Below, one piece after another: positions 1 to 6,682 of a stretch of 6,750 bases of DNA. The stretch lies in assembly GCA_036166735.1 (NCBI GenBank), contig JAYZHG010000004.1:1-6750 (forward strand). The letters are read 5' to 3'. Source of the stretch: JAPYTU01 sp036166735 (GTDB lineage: Bacteria; Bacteroidota; Bacteroidia; Cytophagales; MED-G16). Numbering within the stretch: the stretch's first letter is position 1; each line of letters starts with the position of its first letter. Position numbers and translations under genes: made by a program. Under the pieces are notes generated by a model. It was given only the letters and a program-made list of their open reading frames with translations. It was not told the origin of the DNA and ran no database searches.

Positions 1-923
1 GAGGAACGTATAGTATATCAAAAAATGGAAGGTATGCTTTCACATATGGTAATGTTTATAATCCTTCAGATTTGGCAGTAGGATATAATGGATCAAAAAA
101 TAGACTTACTGAATTAAATAAAGATTTATTTGATTATAAGGAGCTTGGTAAAGTAGAAGAGGTTTGGTATGAATCTTCCTATGATGGAAGAAAATTACAA
201 GGATGGCTTGTTAAACCACCACATTTTGATTCTAAGAAAAAGTATCCATTAGTTCTAGAAATTCATGGTGGACCATTTGCAAATTATGGATTTAGATTTT
301 CAGCAGAAGTTCAGTTATATGCAAGTAAAGGATATGTGGTGTTATATATAAACCCAAGAGGTAGTACTAGTTATGGTAAAGAATTTGGAAATTTGATACA
401 TCATAATTATCCAAGTCAAGATTATGATGATTTAATGTCTGGGGTAGATTATGTGCTTGAAAGAGATTATATAGATAAAGATAATTTGTTTGTTACTGGT
501 GGAAGTGGTGGTGGAGTGCTTAGTTCATGGATTGTTGGTAAGACAGATAGGTTTAATGCTGCGGTGGTAGCAAAACCAGTAATTAATTGGTATAGTTTTG
601 TGCTTTATGCTGATAATGTATCCTTTTTTTATAAGTACTGGTTTCCTGGTCTTCCTTGGGATAACCTTGATCAGTATATGGAACGATCACCGATATCATA
701 TGTTGGAAATGTTAAGACACCTACGATGCTGTTGACGGGAGAACAAGATTTTAGAACGCCTATGGCAGAGAGTGAACAGTTTTATGCTGGCTTAAAACTT
801 AATAATGTTGAGTCGATGCTTGTTAGAATTCCTGGAGCAAGTCATGGTATTGCTGCTAGGCCTAGTAATTTAATTGCAAAAGTAAATGCTATTATTGCCT
901 GGTTTGAGAAGTATAAAAAATAA
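1..923 (+). CDS. S9-family serine peptidase (acylaminoacyl-peptidase / prolyl oligopeptidase type), C-terminal part
   Basis: The frame is open to the left edge, so the N-terminus lies outside the window. The first legible residues (GTYSISKNGRYAFTYGN, from base 3) look like the last blades of the N-terminal beta-propeller. The rest is the alpha/beta-hydrolase domain. It has an oxyanion-region HGGPFANYG motif near 260-290, the nucleophile Ser in GGSGGG (codon 504-506), the acid Asp in TGEQDFRTP (codon 747-749) and the catalytic His in GASHGIAARP (codon 843-845). All three triad residues are therefore present in canonical order. Family members cleave short or N-acylated peptides. Bacterial relatives are usually around 650-700 residues, so somewhat over half of this protein is probably missing; its signal peptide, if any, cannot be seen. 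A TTG at 72 is an internal Leu codon and not a start. The gene converges on the next one with 2 bp between stop codons. Confidence 0.93.
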   Translation, partial: GTYSISKNGRYAFTYGNVYNPSDLAVGYNGSKNRLTELNKDLFDYKELGKVEEVWYESSYDGRKLQGWLVKPPHFDSKKKYPLVLEIHGGPFANYGFRFSAEVQLYASKGYVVLYINPRGSTSYGKEFGNLIHHNYPSQDYDDLMSGVDYVLERDYIDKDNLFVTGGSGGGVLSSWIVGKTDRFNAAVVAKPVINWYSFVLYADNVSFFYKYWFPGLPWDNLDQYMERSPISYVGNVKTPTMLLTGEQDFRTPMAESEQFYAGLKLNNVESMLVRIPGASHGIAARPSNLIAKVNAIIAWFEKYKK

Positions 924-925
924 AT

Positions 926-1240
926 TTATTTAGTTTTTACTGCTGTTCCATAGGCTAGTAGTTCTGATGCTCCTGCCATCATTACTGATGTCTGAAATCT
1001 AACACATATAACAGCATCGGCACCTAAGTTTTCCGCATCTTTAATCATTCTTTGAAGAGCTTCTTCTCTTGCATCGGCCTGTAATCTTGTATATTCTGCC
1101 ACTTCACCTCCCACAAGATTTTTAAATGCAGCCATAATATCTTTACCTACATTTCTTGTTCTTACTGTACTTCCTCTTGCAATACCCAAAGAATCAGTAA
1201 TTGTCATTCCTGGGATATTTTCTGTAGTTGAAATTTTCAT
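926..1240 (-). CDS. YbjQ/UPF0145 family protein (DUF74, putative heavy-metal-binding fold)
   Basis: This 104-residue protein is close to the usual length of the YbjQ/UPF0145 family (E. coli YbjQ is about 107). Family hallmarks are visible: an N-terminal STTENIPG strand, a GxARGSTVRTRN segment around residues 19-30, FKNLVGGEVAEYT at about 39-51, a helix rich in Arg, Glu and Ala, the NLGADAV motif at about 71-77, and the C-terminal AYGTAVKT strand. Family members are small cytoplasmic proteins forming oligomeric rings; their biochemical role is not settled, and the metal-binding label comes from domain databases. The start is ATG at 1240-1238, preceded on the minus strand by an A-run with no Shine-Dalgarno site, as is normal in Bacteroidota. 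The stop falls 2 bp from that of the converging peptidase gene. It has no partner gene on its own strand here, so it is probably monocistronic. No exact TAnnTTTG box was found upstream of it. Confidence 0.9.
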   Translation of the reverse strand: MKISTTENIPGMTITDSLGIARGSTVRTRNVGKDIMAAFKNLVGGEVAEYTRLQADAREEALQRMIKDAENLGADAVICVRFQTSVMMAGASELLAYGTAVKTK

Positions 1241-1330
1241 ACTTTTTTTTTAATATTTAAATATATAAAAATCCTATTCAATAAATAATGATAAATATCT
1301 TATTTTGAATAATATTCTTTGACATAACCA

Positions 1331-1362
1331 TTGTTTTAGATGAATTTTCTTTTATAAATTTG
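1331..1362 (+). promoter_or_regulatory. Bacteroidota-type promoter for tRNA-Pro
   Basis: A TTG at 1331-1333 (minus-33 element) and an exact TAnnTTTG match, TAAATTTG at 1355-1362 (minus-7 element), are separated by 21 bp. That is inside the 17-23 bp range known for Flavobacterium promoters. The predicted transcription start, around 1367-1369, lies a few bases before the tRNA 5' end. Position and spacing fit well, but the assignment is by motif only. Confidence 0.6.
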
Positions 1363-1375
1363 CACACTTCATTTT

Positions 1376-1450
1376 CGGGGTGTAGCGTAGCCCGGTTATC
1401 GCGCCGCGTTTGGGACGCGGAGGTCGCAGGTTCGAATCCTGCCACCCCGA
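1376..1450 (+). tRNA. tRNA-Pro, anticodon TGG
   Basis: A complete cloverleaf can be drawn. The acceptor stem CGGGGTG (1376-1382) pairs perfectly with CACCCCG (1443-1449), followed by discriminator A at 1450. The D arm begins with GCG at 1385. The anticodon stem CCGCG/CGCGG (1404-1408 with 1416-1420) closes the seven-base loop TTTGGGA, giving anticodon TGG at 1411-1413, which reads CCA and, by wobble, other Pro codons. The T arm is GCAGG TTCGAAT CCTGC. CCA is not encoded, so it must be added after transcription. The GC-rich gene stands out sharply from its AT-rich surroundings. Confidence 0.97.
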
Positions 1451-1456
1451 CATCAA

Positions 1457-1467
1457 TTTTTTTTTTT
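1457..1467 (+). terminator. T-run after the tRNA (possible terminator)
   Basis: Eleven consecutive T residues begin seven bases after the tRNA's last base. There is no separate hairpin, but the stable tRNA structure followed by a U-tract could cause termination or pausing. If it does not terminate fully, the tRNA transcript would run into the peptidase gene that starts at 1510. Confidence 0.3.
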
Positions 1468-1472
1468 CGTAA

Positions 1473-1480
1473 TATTTTTG
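1473..1480 (+). promoter_or_regulatory. Possible minus-7 box for the DPP-IV-like peptidase gene
   Basis: TATTTTTG matches the Bacteroidota minus-7 consensus TAnnTTTG and would give a leader of roughly 20-25 nt before the ATG at 1510. No TTG lies at the expected minus-33 distance, since that stretch is the end of the tRNA and the T-run, and such a box arises easily in T-rich DNA. The call is weak. Confidence 0.3.
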
Positions 1481-1509
1481 ATACCTTAACTGGTATAAAC
1501 CTAAATATT

Positions 1510-3810
1510 ATGAGATTATTCCTATTGTTATTTTTTATTACTTTTTCATTAAATGCTCAAAAGGCGAATTTTAAAGCTGCAGAAAAGTTTAGCCAAAAAA
1601 ACTTAAGTGAAATGCTTAAGACTACTCGAATTTCACCAAAGTGGTTTCATGAGAGCGATAAGTTTTGGTATTCGTACACGACAACAAATGGCAAACATTT
1701 CTATGTTGTTGATCCAATAAAGAAAACAAAAACTAAAATGCTGGATAATCTTGATTTTTCTGCAAAATTATCTGAATTAACTAGAAAGCCGGTAAATCAT
1801 AATAACCTAGAGTTAGAAGATTTGGAATTAGAGGAGGATAATAAAACACTTACTTTTAGTGTTGATAGCATTGAATATAAGTATAATATCTTATCAAAGA
1901 ATTTAATTAAGGGAGATTCAGTAAATGAGGAGGAAGATAATGAGTGGGCAAGATATTCACCAGATTCTATCTATATGGTCTTTGCAAAAAATCATAATCT
2001 TTTTCTAATGGAAGTTGGCGATGAAGATAGTGTTGAAATTCAATTAACTACTGATGGAGAACGTTGGTTTTCTTATCAGTGGAAGCATGGTGATACAACT
2101 ACAGATAAAAGATTTAGATCACGGGCTACATGGTTTAAAGATTCAAAGAAATTGTATGTGAATCGTTCAGATGCTAGAAAAGTTGATGATTTGTTTGTGA
2201 TTAATACCCTTAAAGATCCTAGACCAGAGTTAGAAATATATAAGTATGCTATGCCTGGTGAAAAAAATATTCCTCAGGAAGTGCTTGAAATTTTTGATGT
2301 TAATTCTAAGTCTAGAATAGATGTTGATGTTGATAAATTTATTGATCAGTCTATTAATCTTCATTTACCTGGAAAAACTTCAGACAGATTGTACATGACT
2401 AGAATGAACAGAACAAGTGATACTTTGGATATTTCATACGTTAATACTTCTGATGGATCAATAAAATCTTTGTTTACTGAAGTAAATCATCCATATTTTA
2501 ATTGGAACTATAGTCAGCTTGCAGTTATTAATGAAGGTAAGGAATTGATCTACTGGTCTGAAAAGAATGGTTGGGGTCAACTTTATTTGTATGATGGTAA
2601 TACTGGAAGATTAAAAAATAAAATTACAAATGGAGGTTATTTTATTACTGGAAGAATTCAAGATATTGATACATTAAAGAGAAAAGTTTACTATCAAGCA
2701 TTTGGAAAAGAAAAAAATGTGGATCCATATTATAGTATGGTATATAGTTCAAATTTTGATGGTTCAGGGATGAAGCTTATAACTTCTGAAAAATACAATC
2801 ATAGGACTAATTTTTCAGAATCTAGTAAATTTTTTGTTGACAATTTTTCATCGGTGGATCATGTGCCTGAATCTATTCTTAAGGATGCTTTTGGTAATAA
2901 GATAATGAATCTTGAGAAGGCTGATTTAAGCCTTTTGGTTCATGCTGGTTGGAAAATGCCTGAAAGATTTAAAGTTAAGGCAGCTGATGGTATAACTGAT
3001 TTATACGGTGTGATGTATAAGCCTTTTGATTTTGATCCTGAAAAAAAATATCCTATAATTTCTTATGTATATCCTGGCCCACAGGTTGAATCATTTACAA
3101 ATGATTTTACAGTGTCTGGTAGGTATAATACAGCTCTTGCGCAACTGGGATTTATTGTTGTTAGTATGGGTCATAGGGGAGGAAGTCCTATGCGTTCTAA
3201 ATACTATCATACTTTTGGTTATCAGAATCTTAGAGATTATGCCTTGGCTGATGATAAGAGATCTTTAGAACAGTTATCTGAGAGGCATTCTTGGATTGAC
3301 CTTGATAATGTTGGAATATTTGGTCATTCTGGTGGTGGATTTATGTCAACTGCTGCACTTTTATCATACCCTGATTTTTATGATGTAGCTTGTTCTTCAG
3401 CTGGTAATCATGATAATAATATCTATAATAAGTGGTGGAGTGAAACTCATAATGGTATTATTGCTGAATACGAAGAAAAGGAAGATGATGAGGGTAATAA
3501 AAAGAAAGAACTAAGTTGGGATGCTAAAATTAAGACAAATCAATCTCTTGCAGAGAATTTGAAGGGACATCTATTGCTAACACATGGTAATATTGATAAT
3601 AACGTACATCCAACTAATACCCTTAGGGTTGCTGATGAACTTATTAAAGCAGGGAAAAGATTTGATATGATGATATTTCCTGGAAAGAGACATGGTTATG
3701 GTGATTACAAAAGTTATTATGAAAAAATGATGTGGTATTATTTTTCTGAACATCTTCTTGGCGATTATAGAAATAATGTGGATATAGATCTTCCTGATTC
3801 TAAGAATTAG
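1510..3810 (+). CDS. Secreted S9-family peptidase, dipeptidyl peptidase IV type (DPPIV N-terminal propeller plus peptidase S9)
   Basis: This is a 766-residue exported serine peptidase, predicted to release dipeptides or process oligopeptides in the periplasm or outside the cell. The start is the ATG at 1510, because it is followed at once by a signal peptide (MRLFLLLFFITFSLNAQ, likely cut after Ala16). The frame stays open further upstream only because it happens to read through the tRNA. Residues of about 40-520 form a beta-propeller of the DPPIV_N type (ARYSPDS, ATWFKDSKKLYV, YWSEKNGWGQLYLYD). The hydrolase domain follows, with nucleophile Ser607 in GHSGGG, Asp696 in HGNIDNNVHP and His728 in KRHGYG, so the triad is complete. 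YVYPGPQ near residue 520 is the usual oxyanion-side motif. An acidic/lysine-rich insert at about 655-675 is common in this bacterial subfamily. Exact substrate preference cannot be read from the sequence. It follows the tRNA by 59 bp and faces the minus-strand operon tail to tail. Confidence 0.95.
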   Translation: MRLFLLLFFITFSLNAQKANFKAAEKFSQKNLSEMLKTTRISPKWFHESDKFWYSYTTTNGKHFYVVDPIKKTKTKMLDNLDFSAKLSELTRKPVNHNNLELEDLELEEDNKTLTFSVDSIEYKYNILSKNLIKGDSVNEEEDNEWARYSPDSIYMVFAKNHNLFLMEVGDEDSVEIQLTTDGERWFSYQWKHGDTTTDKRFRSRATWFKDSKKLYVNRSDARKVDDLFVINTLKDPRPELEIYKYAMPGEKNIPQEVLEIFDVNSKSRIDVDVDKFIDQSINLHLPGKTSDRLYMTRMNRTSDTLDISYVNTSDGSIKSLFTEVNHPYFNWNYSQLAVINEGKELIYWSEKNGWGQLYLYDGNTGRLKNKITNGGYFITGRIQDIDTLKRKVYYQAFGKEKNVDPYYSMVYSSNFDGSGMKLITSEKYNHRTNFSESSKFFVDNFSSVDHVPESILKDAFGNKIMNLEKADLSLLVHAGWKMPERFKVKAADGITDLYGVMYKPFDFDPEKKYPIISYVYPGPQVESFTNDFTVSGRYNTALAQLGFIVVSMGHRGGSPMRSKYYHTFGYQNLRDYALADDKRSLEQLSERHSWIDLDNVGIFGHSGGGFMSTAALLSYPDFYDVACSSAGNHDNNIYNKWWSETHNGIIAEYEEKEDDEGNKKKELSWDAKIKTNQSLAENLKGHLLLTHGNIDNNVHPTNTLRVADELIKAGKRFDMMIFPGKRHGYGDYKSYYEKMMWYYFSEHLLGDYRNNVDIDLPDSKN

Positions 3811-3837
3811 AAAAATAAAAATATTAGTACTACTAAT
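3811..3837 (-). terminator. AT-rich hairpin, likely terminator of the minus-strand operon
   Basis: ATTAGT (3823-3828) and ACTAAT (3832-3837) form a perfect 6-bp stem with a 3-nt loop. Read on the minus strand, the hairpin is followed directly by a T-rich tail (ATTTTTATTTTT, 3822-3811), which is the arrangement of an intrinsic terminator for the operon ending at 3857. The stem is short and AT-rich, so it may be weak. On the plus strand no T-run follows. Confidence 0.4.
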
Positions 3838-3856
3838 TGGTCGGATATACTTACTA

Positions 3857-4609
3857 TTAAATTATAAAGGGGAACACAGCTTTCCTATTTTTTGGGTAGT
3901 CATTAAAAGTATTTTTATACCACTTATGGTGGGACAATGCTCTTGGAACTAAGTTGAAGAATGTCCATAGAAAAAATGCTAATCCTGCAATACTCCAAGT
4001 TAGTATGGCAAAGCCTAACCATTCAATAATTTCACCAAAAAAATTGGGACATGAGATGTAGTCAAATAAACCTCCTCTTGGGATGCTATATTGTTTAGTG
4101 TCTCTTTTTCGTAGGTTTATAAGGGTAGAATCCGAGACATTGTTTATAAGGAAGCCCAATATAAAAAGCATAAATCCTATAATAAATTGAGGAGTATATA
4201 TCCATTCTATTGGATAGCTATAATTAATAAATCCAAAGAAATATCCGTTGATATAGCCATTTATTAGATTAAAAATAAAAGCCAGAACAGCTATTAATAA
4301 GGGTATTTTTTTCTTTTTTGTTTTTATTCTATTAGGGTATACTATGGTTCTATTGAAGTAGTGAATGATCCATAAAAAAATAAAAAAACTAGTAAGAATA
4401 GATTTTTCATTTGTACTTATAAAAAATAATATTGGACAAAGCAGTAGTGCAGGAAGCTCCATTACTATCCATCCTAATTTATTATCAATTAAATATCCCC
4501 AGTTATTTGAAGTATGTCTTCCATATGGAGCATTGTATTTTAGAATAAATGGGAATGAAATAATTCCTATAGCTATCCATGAGTAGACAAATAAATTGTA
4601 GTCATTCAT
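3857..4609 (-). CDS. SRD5A-like membrane reductase (3-oxo-5-alpha-steroid 4-dehydrogenase family)
   Basis: This 250-residue polytopic membrane protein closely resembles eukaryotic steroid 5-alpha-reductases 1/2 over its whole length (about 255-260 residues in those). Motifs in order are NAPYGRHTS (26-34), MELPALLL (50-57, with the Glu matching the catalytic-site Glu57 of SRD5A2), HYFNRT and YP (83-92, with Tyr84 matching Tyr91), NGY (117-119), NNVSD (156-160), LRK (166-168), IPRGGLFDYIS (176-186), NFFGEIIEW (189-197), and HHKWY with DYPKNRKAVFPF (227-248). About six or seven hydrophobic segments are visible. Known family members use NADPH to reduce a carbon-carbon double bond conjugated to a ketone in steroids, or related bonds in polyprenols and enoyl-CoA. 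It overlaps the upstream SDR gene by 8 bp (ATGAATGA), so the two are translationally coupled. The family is clear; the natural substrate is inferred and could be a sterol, a steroid or another isoprenoid lipid. Confidence 0.9.
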   Translation of the reverse strand: MNDYNLFVYSWIAIGIISFPFILKYNAPYGRHTSNNWGYLIDNKLGWIVMELPALLLCPILFFISTNEKSILTSFFIFLWIIHYFNRTIVYPNRIKTKKKKIPLLIAVLAFIFNLINGYINGYFFGFINYSYPIEWIYTPQFIIGFMLFILGFLINNVSDSTLINLRKRDTKQYSIPRGGLFDYISCPNFFGEIIEWLGFAILTWSIAGLAFFLWTFFNLVPRALSHHKWYKNTFNDYPKNRKAVFPFII

Positions 4610-5585
4610 TGATGCAATCTTTTATTGTTTTATCAAGAGCACTAACACTTAAATTCAATTCTTTTTTTGCTTTTGAATTATCAATATTTTTTGGAAAATT
4701 AAGTATGTTTTCAATAGAGTCTTTTGAAAAATTTTCTAGTCCTGGATAAATTTTTCCATTAATTTCAGCTGCTTTTTTTAATAATTTTTTTGGGAAAAAA
4801 AATAAAAATGGAATCATCATTTTTACAAAAAATTTTGGAAGAACTATGACAGTGGATTGTTTTTCTTGAAGTTTTCTTATCGAAGTAATTATTTCTTTAA
4901 ATGATCTCCATTTTCCAGTTACAAGGTAGCTTTCTTTATCTCTTCCTTTTTTGATGGATTGGTATATGCATTTACAAAGATCTTCAACGTCTATAACATC
5001 TAGTCCGCCACTTATGTAAAAGGGTAGCTTATTTTGATGTAAGCTCCTTAAAACTTTTCCAAATTTGGAAGGTTTAAAATCATTTTTTCCAACAACACCT
5101 GATGGATTTATAGAAACCGTTTCAATGCCGTCAGTTGTAAGAACGAGCTCTTGAGCAAGAGCTTTAGTAACATCATAGCTGCTGCCTTTTTTTACAAGTT
5201 CTCTTTTTTCGTCTAGAATTTCATCTGGGGAGTGTCTATTAAAGGCATTAATTGAACTTATGTAAATGAATTTTTTTACATTCATTTTTTTTGAGGCTTT
5301 TAAAAGATTATTTGTTCCTGTATAGTTTACGTTATAGACTTCGTCGTATGAGTCAAATCCTATAGATAACATAGCGGCTGAATGAACTATAATTTCACAT
5401 CCTTTACAAAAAGATTCTAATACATTAGTGTCGTTAAGATCACCATAAAATTTTTGTGCTTTTATATTATCTGTAGAATATGAGTCTTTTCTTATAAGAA
5501 TGTTTAGGGCATCTCCTTTAGAGAGTGCTTTTTCACAAAAGTTAAATCCTACTAAACCGGATGCTCCAGTAATTCCAATTTTCAT
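4602..5585 (-). CDS. NAD(P)-dependent epimerase/dehydratase, extended SDR (3-beta-hydroxysteroid-dehydrogenase-like)
   Basis: This is a 327-residue extended short-chain dehydrogenase/reductase. The N-terminal Rossmann motif TGASGLVG (6-13) matches GxxGxxG. GDLND (48-52) and VHSAAMLSIG (67-76) are the usual cofactor-side segments. Ser110/Ser111 in YISSINAF and the YxxxK pair Tyr137/Lys141 in SSYDVTKALAQE give the catalytic triad, followed by INPSGVVG (159-166). The C-terminal part carries a hydrophobic stretch (about 254-264, FVKMMIPFLFF), which may sit on the membrane. Such enzymes oxidise or epimerise hydroxyl groups on sugars, steroids or flavonoid-like compounds. The coupling to an SRD5A-like reductase favours a hydroxysteroid or related lipid over a nucleotide sugar, but this is inference. 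It is the first gene of a two-gene operon and is divergent from the OsmC-type gene across a 46-bp gap. Confidence 0.88.
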   Translation of the reverse strand: MKIGITGASGLVGFNFCEKALSKGDALNILIRKDSYSTDNIKAQKFYGDLNDTNVLESFCKGCEIIVHSAAMLSIGFDSYDEVYNVNYTGTNNLLKASKKMNVKKFIYISSINAFNRHSPDEILDEKRELVKKGSSYDVTKALAQELVLTTDGIETVSINPSGVVGKNDFKPSKFGKVLRSLHQNKLPFYISGGLDVIDVEDLCKCIYQSIKKGRDKESYLVTGKWRSFKEIITSIRKLQEKQSTVIVLPKFFVKMMIPFLFFFPKKLLKKAAEINGKIYPGLENFSKDSIENILNFPKNIDNSKAKKELNLSVSALDKTIKDCINE

Positions 5586-5596
5586 TTTGAACTTAT

Positions 5597-5604
5597 TATA
5601 TTTG
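5597..5604 (+). promoter_or_regulatory. Possible minus-7 box for the OsmC-type gene
   Basis: TATATTTG is an exact match to the Bacteroidota minus-7 consensus TAnnTTTG, in the 46-bp gap between divergent genes. It would place the transcription start about 20 nt before the ATG at 5632. No TTG lies at the 17-23 bp minus-33 distance, so support is partial. Confidence 0.4.
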
Positions 5605-5631
5605 AAACAAGTTAAATATTAATACATACTT

Positions 5632-6042
5632 ATGGAAGTAAAAGTTTCTATGTCATACGTCGATGATGAAAAATTTGAAGTTATTAATAGTTCTGGAAAT
5701 AAACTTCTAATAGATATGTATGCTCAAGAAAAGAAAGAACATCTATCCCCTATGGAGCTTCTTTTATCTGCTGTAACAACATGTGCTGCAGTGGAAATAG
5801 TATCTATGATTAAGAAAAGAAGGAGAGATTTTAAAGATATTAAAGCTGAGGCTTCAGGTGTTAGGGCTGAGACAACTCCAAACTATTATAAATCTATAGC
5901 CATAAAATATATAATTTATTCTTCTGACTTAACTGATAAAGAAGCTGATAGATTTATAAGTCTAGCTCTAGAAAAATATTGTTCAGTAGGTTCTTCAATT
6001 AGGGGAGATACTAAAATTAATCATTCGTTTTTAATTATATAG
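5632..6042 (+). CDS. OsmC family protein, YhfA-like
   Basis: This 136-residue cytoplasmic protein belongs to the OsmC/Ohr superfamily and most resembles the YhfA branch. Diagnostic segments are SPMELLLSAVTTCAAVEIVSMIKK (from residue 39), holding the conserved Glu42 and the first redox Cys51, and EKYCSVGSSI (115-123 region) with the second Cys117. THINHSF-type ends in the family correspond to KINHSFLII here. OsmC/Ohr enzymes reduce organic hydroperoxides through the Cys pair; for YhfA-type members this activity is assumed from the fold and not firmly established. The start ATG at 5632 gives the normal N-terminus (MEVKVSMSYVDDEKF), which matches the usual first strand. The stop TAG (6040-6042) touches the ATG of the next gene with no spacer, and its last 8 bases belong to a repeat shared with the next gene copy. 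Confidence 0.92.
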   Translation: MEVKVSMSYVDDEKFEVINSSGNKLLIDMYAQEKKEHLSPMELLLSAVTTCAAVEIVSMIKKRRRDFKDIKAEASGVRAETTPNYYKSIAIKYIIYSSDLTDKEADRFISLALEKYCSVGSSIRGDTKINHSFLII

Positions 6043-6102
6043 ATGAGCAAAATAGCTTTGTTTTTATTAGTGTTTCTTTCTTATTCTGTAAATGCTCAGA
6101 TG
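6035..6102 (+). repeat. Direct repeat copy 1 (start of SPRY gene)
   Basis: The 68 nt here match 6683-6750 with only three mismatches (in codons 2 and 5 of the gene). The match covers TTATATAG, the ATG and the signal-peptide codons through the Met after Gln. It starts 8 nt inside the end of the OsmC gene. Confidence 0.95.
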
Positions 6103-6657
6103 GTACCTTCTTTTTTAGGAGTTTATGATAAAAAATCTAATAACGCAAGTGATAGTTGGGATACTTCAAATAAAGGATCGTATATTTCTTTATCGAATAA
6201 TAATTTATCTGCTACAAGTACTTACAGTACACCAAATCACAGTTGGAATTCTGTTTATGGAACTGAAGCAGTAAGTTCAGGAACCAAAACTTGGGAACTA
6301 ACAGTTGATACCTATTATAATAGTGGTGGTAATTTTTGGGAATTAATTATAGGGGTTGCTTATGATAGATCTAAGGGAAATACATGGTTTCCTAATGGTT
6401 GTGTAGGATGGTGCTATATTTCAGAAATTGGAAAGAAAAATAATAGTAGTGGTAGTTGTGGTCAGCAGACTGATTATGGAGCTACTTATGGTCAGGGGGA
6501 TGTTATAAAGGTTTCTTTAAATATGAGCAATGGAGAATTAAGATTTTATAAAAATGGTACAGACCAAGGTGTTGCTTACACGGTAGATACAAGTAAGACT
6601 TGGTATTTAGCTTGCTCAATTGGAAATAATGGTACTAGCGTATCAATTACAGGATAA
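6043..6657 (+). CDS. Secreted single-domain SPRY (B30.2-like) protein
   Basis: This 204-residue protein has a clear signal peptide (MSKIALFLLVFLSYSVNAQ, likely cut after Ala18). After a Ser/Asn-rich linker, residues of about 82-203 match the SPRY fold: KTWELTVD, then WELIIGVAYDRS (99-110), GWCYISEIGKK, YGQGDVIKVSLNMSNGELRFYKNGTDQGVAYT (149-180, the signature GDVI...GELxFYKNG block) and a closing strand pair SKTWYLACSIGNNGTSVSI. SPRY domains are protein-interaction beta-sandwiches, common in eukaryotes and less so in bacterial secretomes. Four cysteines (120, 124, 139, 191) could form disulphides after export. The protein ends right after the domain, with no type IX secretion sorting domain or lipobox, so it is predicted to be periplasmic or freely secreted. 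Its ATG abuts the stop of the OsmC gene. A near-copy of its start lies 648 bp downstream. The function is unknown. Confidence 0.82.
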   Translation: MSKIALFLLVFLSYSVNAQMVPSFLGVYDKKSNNASDSWDTSNKGSYISLSNNNLSATSTYSTPNHSWNSVYGTEAVSSGTKTWELTVDTYYNSGGNFWELIIGVAYDRSKGNTWFPNGCVGWCYISEIGKKNNSSGSCGQQTDYGATYGQGDVIKVSLNMSNGELRFYKNGTDQGVAYTVDTSKTWYLACSIGNNGTSVSITG

Positions 6658-6682
6658 TCTTATATAAATTATAGATTAATTT

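Noticed and set aside
72..74. TTG as the start of the first peptidase gene
   Set aside because: The frame continues to the window edge with propeller-like sequence upstream, and the product from 72 would be a hydrolase domain without its propeller. It is an internal Leu codon.
1319..1324. TTGACA, identical to a sigma-70 minus-35 box
   Set aside because: It is too far from the TAAATTTG box at 1355 to pair with it, and Bacteroidota use a different promoter type. The TTG at 1331 has the right spacing.
1241..1330. Promoter of the minus-strand YbjQ gene
   Set aside because: I searched for TAnnTTTG on the minus strand and found no exact match. The region is too AT-rich for a meaningful approximate call.
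3065..3268. 67-codon plus-strand reading frame inside the DPP-IV-like gene
   Set aside because: It lies in another frame fully inside a well-supported gene with catalytic motifs and has no recognisable domain.
4365..4586. 73-codon plus-strand reading frame opposite the SRD5A-like gene
   Set aside because: It is antisense to a gene with strong family motifs and has no features of its own.
4603..4605. A second ATG within the 8-bp overlap as the start of the reductase gene
   Set aside because: It is out of frame with the SRD5A-like protein; the ATG at 4609-4607 is in frame.
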